64,000 nucleotides of DNA, taken from the NCBI GenBank assembly GCA_036768485.1, contig JAVLUZ010000270.1:620001-684000 (forward strand), read 5' to 3'. This DNA comes from Mermis nigrescens. Its lineage: Eukaryota > Nematoda > Enoplea > Mermithida > Mermithidae. This document shows, piece after piece, positions 61,201-64,000 of this stretch. The notes under the pieces are model-generated. The model did not search any database. It saw only the letters and a program-made list of their open reading frames with translations, and was not told the DNA's origin. The translations under genes were made by a program, and so were the position numbers. The stretch's first letter is position 1; the number at the start of each line of letters is the position of its first letter.

Positions 61201-64000
61201 AGTGTGATTTTTAGCAGATTTTCCGACTTTAGGTAGATTTTTCCTAGTCCCCTCCTTTTACATCCATAATAATCCACAATTCCAAGTATATTCATCTTTT
61301 TTGTTCCATCGGAGCATTTTTCTTTGCTAGTTTCTTTCTACTTAATTATGCTCTGACAAAAAATAACGTTTTTTCTAATGTAATTACCGTCTAAGTACTG
61401 TTTTTGGTGAGATTCATTCGAAGGCTCCATGTAAAGACATATGTAACATTTCTTTGCTACAGTATGAAATTATGTAGATCTGAAAGCAAGACAAGAAAAA
61501 GCGATGCTTTCCTAACTATTTATTTTCCTCAAAGTAAGTAACGGATATGCTTTCAACGTTTATTTTAAAGAAGCCATACGCTTGTACAGAAGCCGGTTGT
61601 TCAAAACGGTACACAGATCCTAGCTCATTGAGGAAACACATTAAAACCGTCCATGGCTTCGAAGCTTACGCGAACAAGCGCAGAAAACAGGGTGAAACCG
61701 ATCGGTAAGTTCAGAGGAGTTCCAAAATTATATATTCTAGCAATAAATTTGACAGTATAGTGCTAGTTTTGATCATGTTGAGTCCGCAAATCTCGGAATA
61801 ACATCTTTTTATAACCCTTTTATGTAATCTTTCATTAAATAGGAAGACATTTGAGCTCATATTATTTAATGTTCTTCGATAATTTATGGCGCATTTTGTT
61901 CGCTAAACTCATTCTTATTATTTCTGGATAATGGTATACAATAACATATTGCCGATCAATAAACTACGATTATGCAGATCCAGAAATAATGTTAAGTTTC
62001 CGCTAAAATGGACTAAGTAATTTATTGCCACGAGAATCTTTCATCATACATACGAAGGATTTTATCTTGAAAATTTAAATTCACTTACAGTTTTGTGATC
62101 TTGCAGACATGTATATACCTGTAGTCTGTTTCACACAACTTCGGTCATAAATTTCTAAACTATCTCTGACAATATGCTGACAGATTGCGATTATAGCATT
62201 GATCTGATATATATAATTATCGTAACCCTCGGCTTGGAAATTCTTAGAATTTAGGCACGAAGTTATGTGAAACAGACGATACATGAATGTTCTACCAGTC
62301 CCGAGACGATTTTTTCCTATGAAACATTGATGTGCTCACGTGGACCGCACATGCACATATGGGGTTGGGGGTCCTTCTGGAGGGTCAGGCAGAAAGACAC
62401 CGTCTGGCGATTATCAGCCTACGGAATATTTTCTGCATCAATTTTGAGGACTAAAAGCAGTAATAACGTCAAACTTTTTCTGGCGCTCCGCGCCGGATTC
62501 ATAATTCCATCTACTTTTTACTCAAACAGTTCCCAAAATTATGTCAAAATGGTCTAAAACACCAAAATTTCTCGCCTAAATTAATCAATTTCTATATTTT
62601 TAGTATTAAAAACGACATAATCAGGGTTGCCACGTCGGGGGTTTTCCCCCATTTCGGGTTCTTTTGAGGCCTGCACTTAAAATGAACTAAAAATGCGGTA
62701 TTAATACGAAATGCGTTTCATATGCTATTTTGACCATTTTCATTATTTAAACAGCAAAAAAATCGAGAACACTGAATTTACTAGTTTAGATTTCTGGGAT
62801 TTTACCCATCTTCCTTGCCAACCCTGACCTTGCGCATCTGTGACGTGGACACAGGTTCCTGACTCCCAAAATCTGAAACATCTTCTAGAATTCAACGTAC
62901 CCCAGAATTAAATTGTTGGCAATTTTTTGCCATTTCGCCCCCTCAGACCCTCAGAATTCGGTTTATGATAAATGCAATTGTTTTTGCACCAAAACGTGAC
63001 AGAGTTGAACTAATGTGGATCTCTATTTTAATTCAACTAAAATTATTTGATTATTAAGGACTAGTCGCAAGGATGATTTTACACAAGGTACCTTATCCTG
63101 TGAGTCATCTCCCGTTGACTCGAATGGCCTTACGCAAATAGAACTAACGGGAAGCGTTCAATCCAGTCATGCGAACAGTCCCGGTAGCAGCGGCGGTCAG
63201 ACTGAGGTAATTCAGCAGCACAAAAGACCACACATGAGCTATATTAGTCTCTTTATTCTTTAACCAAGATATAAAATAAAAGGCTCTATACCAAAGCAAA
63301 CGAGCTTTCAAAATAAAGAAATTGAACTGTATTATTGTAGGCTGTCTATTAATTTCTTCTATGGCTACTTTCTTTAGCGATTAATTTCGCTTTTCATGCA
63401 CAGGGTTTCATGAAACAGACTATGGTTGCAATTTGTATGTCTTATTATTCGGTCATTAATCGAGCTTAAAAAGCAATACGTCAAATACTTGAAATTCTAA
63501 TCTCTAGCTCCGCTTTATCATTTTGAGAGAATCGCTGGAAAACAATTCTTGAAAATATCTGCATTTTATCGGCCGAAATTGTGAATAAAATTGCCAACTT
63601 CCTGCACTTAAATTGAAATACAGAAATAATAAAGTAGAGATAGTGATTTTTTTGAGTAGGTGATTTTATTTTTTTAGCAGCACTTATGCGTCTCGACGTC
63701 GCCTCAGCAAATCGACAGTGGCGTCGAAACCACGGCGTCCGGCGACACGTCGTCGTCCGTGGCGTTGGAGACTTTTCCGTGTGATATCGAAGTCAGCTAC
63801 AGTACACCGGCGAAACACGTGACAGGCGGTTACAGTATGCCAGCTGTCGTTAATCATGGTTTTGTTGCCGATCCGGCGTCAGTCGCCGTCATGGCGTCGG
63901 CCGTCGGCGGCGGAAACGACGACGAGAGGTTTTTCGCTCCCGCTGAAGCCATTGGCCGGCGTCGTTTCGATTTGATGGAGGCGACAAAACGCCCGTCGAT
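31126..64000 (+). CDS. Gli/ci: Gli/Ci zinc-finger transcription factor, 13 exons visible, both ends open
   Basis: Multi-exon gene for the Hedgehog-pathway effector of the Gli/Cubitus interruptus family, a nuclear DNA-binding factor held in the cytoplasm by SUFU/Cos2-type complexes. Seen: thirteen exons (listed separately) join in one frame with consistent phases (1,2,1,1,1,0,2,0,2,0,2,0) and give about 760 codons. Order of parts: Ala/His-rich N-terminal stretch; Ser-rich region; KR-S-L motif followed by GSFGHLSAG, the SUFU-contact site; Pro-rich region; five C2H2 fingers; Ser/Thr-rich C-terminal start. The first exon with the initiator ATG is not identified and the C-terminal activation domain lies beyond the window. 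Exons are rich in GCG/ACG/TCG codons, whereas the introns are AT-rich and full of transposons. Family and finger order are near certain; individual splice sites are predictions. Confidence 0.95.
32677..33323 (+). mobile_element. Family Y hAT-like element carrying a nested family A copy
   Basis: Left end CAGACGTTTCCTGG; right end CATGCTGCACGTGTATG. It holds CGCAAAATGGCTGCGAC just before the nested element at 32741-32991, as in the 20.3 kb copy. The outer duplication is not clear. It contains the family marker TTATGTTCTAGAAAG. Confidence 0.7.
32741..32991 (+). mobile_element. Family A hAT-like element inside family Y
   Basis: Begins CATAGGTGGGCAGC, ends GCCTAGGTGTG, with exact duplications GCTGCGAC at 32733-32740 and 32992-32999. 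Confidence 0.88.
34120..34568 (-). mobile_element. hAT-like non-autonomous element (family K)
   Basis: 449 bp, reverse orientation to the copy at 92-481. Exact 8-bp duplications TTCAGGAT at 34112-34119 and 34569-34576. Ends CACGGTTTTTTTTGTATTC and TACAAAAAAAACACTG. Includes GGCGCTTCGCGCC. Confidence 0.9.
34785..34950 (+). repeat. 17-18-bp minisatellite TTGCCACCGTCCCAACA, left arm
   Basis: About eight degenerate units. A few further units at 35220-35290. Reverse partner at 35760-35895. Confidence 0.8.
35760..35895 (-). repeat. Inverted partner of the TTGCCACC minisatellite
   Basis: GTGGCAATGTTGGGACTG-type units in reverse orientation to 34785-34950. Confidence 0.8.
35896..35941. repeat. CA/CG microsatellite
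   Basis: ACACACACACGCGCGCGC then CCCGCACACACACAC. Alternating purine-pyrimidine, a good candidate for Z-DNA. A second short CG/CA run lies at 36088-36105. Confidence 0.95.
36221..36444. mobile_element. hAT-like non-autonomous element (family U)
   Basis: 224 bp with inverted ends CATACATGTAACAGG and TCTCTTACATGTATG. Flanks CCCCCAAA and CCCCCAAG differ at one base. A related, more decayed element occupies about 1146-1406. Confidence 0.82.
37900..41340. other. Mostly unique part of the first Gli/Ci intron
   Basis: Few repeats. A 175-codon open frame at 38864-39391 has no recognisable family and no GC-rich codon bias like the true exons, so it is not called a gene. Confidence 0.45.
41341..41509 (+). 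CDS. Gli/ci: Gli/Ci exon 2 (FYGMHM, Ser/Ala/Asn-rich)
   Basis: Acceptor TTCTTCTTGCAG with a strong pyrimidine tract; donor CACAG|GTGACA. The 169-nt exon enters in phase 1 and leaves in phase 2. It encodes [11 protein letters not shown] followed by a low-complexity Ser/Ala/Asn/Gly region ending in KNDHR. The GC-rich codon use (GCG, TCG, ACG, GCC) stands out from the AT-rich intron on both sides, which supports a real exon. The preceding intron is about 10 kb. Confidence 0.85.
41919..42086 (+). mobile_element. hAT-like non-autonomous element (family R)
   Basis: 168 bp, ends CAGTGGCGGATCCAGG and CTAAATCCGCCCCTG, exact 8-bp duplications GTTCTGTC (41911-41918 and 42087-42094). Ends of the CAGTGGCGGAT type occur widely in animal non-autonomous hAT elements (from general knowledge). 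Located in the intron after Gli/Ci exon 2. Confidence 0.92.
43455..43893 (+). mobile_element. Diverged family Y-like element
   Basis: Starts near CATGATCTGGGGTGG and ends near CTCATGCTTTGCATG, with an internal GCGCTTCGGGCCATATACTC, a diverged CTAGAAATATAGAGCG and a GTTTTTGACGCG block in family Y order. No clear target duplication. Lies in a Gli/Ci intron. Confidence 0.5.
45036..45190 (+). CDS. Gli/ci: Gli/Ci exon 3 (Tyr/Pro-rich), with a stop just past its donor
   Basis: Acceptor TTATTTCAG. Entering in phase 2 it reads [11 protein letters not shown], then [28 protein letters not shown] and QTQ. The predicted donor is CAAA|GTAGTC, weaker than the others. With it the phase becomes 1 and fits the next exon exactly (Ser at the junction). 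If the donor is not used the frame runs only seven more codons (SSQLF-S region) to TAA at 45208-45210, which would give a short protein without zinc fingers. Both readings are possible; the spliced one is favoured by phase. Confidence 0.72.
45707..46160. repeat. Dispersed repeat X (CACGTGAGGGGGG ... GTGCACCTATGG)
   Basis: Two diverged copies back to back: 45707-45900 and 45903-46160. Shared blocks are AATGAGGCAAAATGAAG, TTTTGGTCCAAAAAAGC and GCACCTATG. Related pieces occur at about 31270-31560, 34980-35230, 36600-36710, 37700-37900, 52370-52500 and 54470-54710. Boundaries are not firmly defined. Confidence 0.6.
47147..47341 (+). CDS. Gli/ci: Gli/Ci exon 4: RKRSL motif and SUFU-binding motif
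   Basis: Acceptor TGATGATCAG, donor GCAG|GTACAC, 195 nt, phase 1 in and out. It encodes [18 protein letters not shown], a short helix-like stretch, then [18 protein letters not shown]. In Gli/Ci proteins this block contains the conserved KRALS-type motif and SYGH(L/I)SA, the known SUFU-binding site. Here the tyrosine is phenylalanine (SFGH). This exon alone identifies the family independently of the fingers. Confidence 0.93.
47943..48075 (+). mobile_element. Family A element, 3' part missing
   Basis: Starts CATACGTGAACAGCACC and follows family A to CACTATCCATTGACA, where it breaks into TTTACAC-type repeat sequence. Only the left half remains. Confidence 0.7.
48080..48936. repeat. TTTACAC-type repeat, monomer-like
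   Basis: Shares TAAAAATAAAGTGCTTTC with 58.3 kb and a long match with 60020-60567 (ACATCTGATATTTA, TGCTGATGTTAAGAACA). Interrupted on the right by family G. Confidence 0.75.
48937..49724. mobile_element. TA-flanked inverted-repeat element (family G), copy 2
   Basis: 788 bp, TA at 48935-48936 and 49725-49726; ends GCAAAGAAAAATGCTCC and complement. The centre contains GATTGATTAGTGCACACAAT in this orientation. It is inserted in a TTTACAC-type repeat whose left flank is shared with copy 3. Confidence 0.87.
49932..50177 (-). mobile_element. Family A hAT-like element, reverse orientation
   Basis: 246 bp. On the + strand it reads CACACGTGGGCGTGG to TGCCCACCTATG, the reverse of the other copies. 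Exact 8-bp duplications AGGGTAAC at 49924-49931 and 50178-50185. Confidence 0.88.
50446..50707 (+). mobile_element. Family A hAT-like element
   Basis: 262 bp from CATAGATGGGCAGC to GCCCACGTGTG with exact 8-bp duplications TCGCTCAC at 50438-50445 and 50708-50715. It lies only about 270 bp from the oppositely oriented copy at 49.9 kb, so the pair could form a hairpin in the intron transcript. Confidence 0.88.
50915..51290. repeat. Degenerate CTACTGAACTACT-type repeat region
   Basis: Short motifs CTATTAGT, ACTACTGAA and GTTGGTGCAAGC recur; it ends with GTTGGTGCAAGTGGCCC. Endings of the GGGCCACTTGCACCAAC type are common in arthropod MITEs (from general knowledge), but the left end is not found. 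Confidence 0.5.
51646..51933 (+). CDS. Gli/ci: Gli/Ci exon 5 (Pro/Gly/Met-rich linker)
   Basis: Acceptor AGTATTTTCTCAG, donor CCCTG|GTATAC, 288 nt, phase 1 in and out. It continues HLSAG with [17 protein letters not shown], matching the position where Gli proteins have HLSAG followed by a Ser-Pro-rich stretch. The rest is Pro/Thr/Gly-rich, includes [19 protein letters not shown], and ends in GASPLFFP. No folded domain is recognised. Reading through the donor meets a stop within four codons. Confidence 0.9.
52801..53143 (+). mobile_element. Family Y hAT-like element without an insertion
   Basis: 343 bp from CAGACGTGTTCTTGG to CATGCTGTACATGTATG. Flanks AGTGGGAC and AATGGGAC differ at one base. 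It holds an uninterrupted GCAAAATGGCTGCGACCCCC, the empty form of the site occupied by family A in the copies at 20.3 and 32.7 kb. Located in the Gli/Ci intron just before exon 6. Confidence 0.8.
53266..53729 (+). CDS. Gli/ci: Gli/Ci exon 6: pre-finger region and first half of zinc finger 1
   Basis: Acceptor AACTTTCACAG, donor TTTAC|GTAAGC, 464 nt, phase 1 in, phase 0 out. The N-terminal part is Ser/Asn-rich with [17 protein letters not shown], whose RRSLS is a possible basophilic-kinase site (inference), followed by a Pro-rich [10 protein letters not shown] and an acidic [13 protein letters not shown]. It ends in [19 protein letters not shown], the first Cys pair of finger 1 with the Gli signature ETNCHWE. 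Finger 1 is completed by the next exon. Confidence 0.95.
54087..54300 (+). mobile_element. Family A element, internally deleted
   Basis: Starts CCTTAGGTGGGCGGCACC and ends CACGCCCGGGTATG. Several short internal deletions relative to other copies. Flanking 8-mers do not match. Lies in the intron between exons 6 and 7. Confidence 0.65.
54720..55441. other. Unique intron sequence before Gli/Ci exon 7
   Basis: No repeat family recognised. Confidence 0.45.
55442..55566 (+). CDS. Gli/ci: Gli/Ci exon 7: end of finger 1 and finger 2
   Basis: Acceptor TTGTTTTTAG, donor ACGGG|GTGAGT, 125 nt, phase 0 in, phase 2 out. It begins HLCNDH, the His pair of finger 1, then finger 2 with CKWQDC, the family signature [14 protein letters not shown] and HHTG. 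Gli fingers 1 and 2 mainly contact each other rather than DNA, and the Trp seen in each (HWE, KWQ) is the expected packing residue. Confidence 0.97.
55625..55646 (+). CDS. Gli/ci: Gli/Ci exon 8: 22-nt micro-exon (finger linker)
   Basis: Flanked by TATTTTTCAG and CCG|GTGAGT, this 22-nt exon supplies EKPHKCP: the TGEKP linker between fingers 2 and 3 and the first zinc-binding Cys of finger 3. Phase 2 in and 0 out are both required by its neighbours; skipping it would shift the frame. The intron before it is only 58 nt. Confidence 0.92.
56287..56342 (+). CDS. Gli/ci: Gli/Ci exon 9: zinc finger 3
   Basis: Acceptor TCTGTTTAG, donor CTCAG|GTACGT, 56 nt, phase 0 in, phase 2 out. It encodes [19 protein letters not shown], finger 3 apart from the first Cys and last His. 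The recognition helix residues S-E-N-L-K-T-H match the family. Gli proteins usually have A-Y-S-R-L-E-N here, so SYGRSEN is slightly divergent. Confidence 0.97.
56406..56514 (+). CDS. Gli/ci: Gli/Ci exon 10: zinc finger 4
   Basis: Acceptor TTATTCATAG, donor GAG|GTAAAG, 109 nt, phase 2 in, phase 0 out. It encodes [20 protein letters not shown] and then [17 protein letters not shown], which is practically the invariant finger 4 of Gli/Ci, one of the two fingers that read the DNA bases. The preceding intron is about 63 nt. Confidence 0.98.
56925..56970. repeat. Hairpin at the edge of the TTTACAC satellite
   Basis: ATAGGTAGCGC, a four-base loop GATA, then GCGCTACCTAT: an 11-bp perfect stem. The corresponding sequence at 19105-19130 (TATTATAGGTAGCGCTATCG) has a weaker stem. 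It could be a terminal hairpin of a mobile unit; that is inference. Confidence 0.6.
57070..58850 (-). repeat. Tandem satellite of about 459-bp units, inverted relative to the 17.6 kb array
   Basis: Two strongly similar units at about 57183-57642 and 57643-58101 (TTTTCCCTAATTAGTAGG, GCATATCTAACTCAGTTTTA), then diverged sequence. The part before it (56925-57120) is the reverse complement of 18990-19135. Lies in the intron between Gli/Ci exons 10 and 11. Confidence 0.85.
58466..58830. repeat. Inverted repeat enclosing a 65-bp tandem duplication
   Basis: CAAACTGGCCCAAGCCGAAT at about 58504 pairs with ATTCGGTTTGGGCCAGTTTG at about 58770. Between them CATATTTTTGTTCGCCACCC is repeated at about 58601 and 58677 together with TTTATCCTATTCGACCTCTC. 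Confidence 0.8.
59000..60015. other. Intron segment with a C-run
   Basis: No exon supported. Contains a run of about 14 C at 59906 and a relatively GC-rich stretch at 59260-59480 that matches nothing else in the window. Confidence 0.4.
60020..60567. repeat. TTTACAC-type repeat, second copy of 48.4-48.9 kb
   Basis: Follows 48381-48936 in the same orientation with small gaps up to the TA of family G copy 3. Confidence 0.85.
60568..61327. mobile_element. TA-flanked inverted-repeat element (family G), copy 3, centre inverted
   Basis: 760 bp, TA on both sides, same arms as copy 2. The centre reads the reverse complement of copy 2 (ATTGTGTGCACTAATCAATC on the + strand) although the left flank (60020-60567) is in the same orientation. 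Located in the intron before Gli/Ci exon 11. Confidence 0.87.
61571..61704 (+). CDS. Gli/ci: Gli/Ci exon 11: zinc finger 5 and basic tail
   Basis: Acceptor GTTTATTTTAAAG, donor GATCG|GTAAGT, 134 nt, phase 0 in, phase 2 out. It encodes [20 protein letters not shown] and [20 protein letters not shown], finger 5 with the signature [10 protein letters not shown], then a basic tail that in this family contributes to nuclear import. The YANK tail after HG resembles arthropod Ci more than vertebrate Gli, from memory of the family. Confidence 0.97.
62122..62279. mobile_element. Family T element, mutated
   Basis: 158 bp, ends TAGTCTGTTTCACACAAC and TTATGTGAAACAGACGA, with the GATTGCGATTATAGCATTGA centre of the 23.0 kb copy. 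TA flanks decayed. Intron before Gli/Ci exon 12. Confidence 0.7.
62630..62828. mobile_element. Family V-related element
   Basis: Bounded by TCAGGGTTGCCACG and CTTGCCAACCCTGA with a GGGGGTTTTCCCCC start like the 22.8 kb copy. The inner part resembles 28030-28110. Target duplication not clear. Lies in the intron before Gli/Ci exon 12. Confidence 0.6.
63059..63206 (+). CDS. Gli/ci: Gli/Ci exon 12: post-finger Ser-rich region
   Basis: Acceptor TTGATTATTAAG, donor GAG|GTAATT, 148 nt, phase 2 in, phase 0 out. It reads [10 protein letters not shown], then [19 protein letters not shown] and [15 protein letters not shown]. It is acidic and Ser-rich, as expected just after finger 5. Support comes from phase fit, lack of stops and composition; there is no recognisable domain. 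Confidence 0.82.
63678..64000 (+). CDS. Gli/ci: Gli/Ci exon 13, runs off the window
   Basis: Acceptor within TTTTTTTAGCAG. Either AG keeps phase 0 and differs by one Gln (63678 or 63681). It is open to the last base, giving about 107 codons with strong GC-rich codon bias. It includes [25 protein letters not shown] and a Gly/Ala/Val-rich part, ending in ATKRPS. The PKA/CK1/GSK3 phosphorylation cluster and transactivation domain expected in Ci would lie downstream of the window. Confidence 0.85.

Overview
This window is metazoan nuclear DNA, AT-rich, with long introns and many repeats. It contains one protein-coding host gene, on the + strand from about 31.1 kb to beyond the right edge. This is a Gli/Cubitus interruptus (Ci) zinc-finger transcription factor of the Hedgehog pathway. 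The reading is firm because thirteen exons can be chained with matching splice phases, and they encode the Ser/Arg-rich SUFU-contact region (here GSFGHLSAG), five C2H2 fingers in the fixed Gli order, and the start of the C-terminal region. The tail after finger 5 (YANKRRKQG) looks arthropod-like, so an arthropod, perhaps an insect, is the best guess. No species can be named from the sequence.

Layout. 1-14 kb: a nest of repeats. A low-copy host repeat with an internal 20-bp minisatellite (AGATGCTTAGGTCGATGTAT) has been hit by three CR1/Jockey-type LINEs. One is nearly full length on the - strand (9757 to about 13660) with a PHD-finger ORF1 and an endonuclease/reverse-transcriptase ORF2. Two are 5'-truncated copies on the + strand. 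The same repeat also holds a 696-bp near-perfect palindromic transposon with a 9-bp target duplication. 14-31 kb: short inverted-repeat elements, a 477-bp tandem satellite, and a foldback region whose arms are minisatellites arranged as mirror images (23.6-26.1 kb). 31-64 kb: the Gli/Ci gene, with introns full of the same small elements.

Several short families have identical or nearly identical 8-bp duplications at both ends, as hAT transposons make. Two other families are flanked by TA, as Tc1/mariner-type elements are. No transposase gene is visible, so all of these must be mobilised from elsewhere.

Points most worth a second look: ORF1 and ORF2 of the LINE lie in one frame separated by a single TAG, and ORF2 has no usable ATG; two copies of an inverted-repeat element have their centres flipped relative to shared flanks; one short element has split a reverse-transcriptase gene exactly at its GVPQG motif; paired minisatellites form the arms of foldback structures; and the Gli/Ci gene has a 22-nt micro-exon inside the finger region. 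No rRNA gene, intact tRNA gene, CRISPR array or bacterial-type operon is seen.
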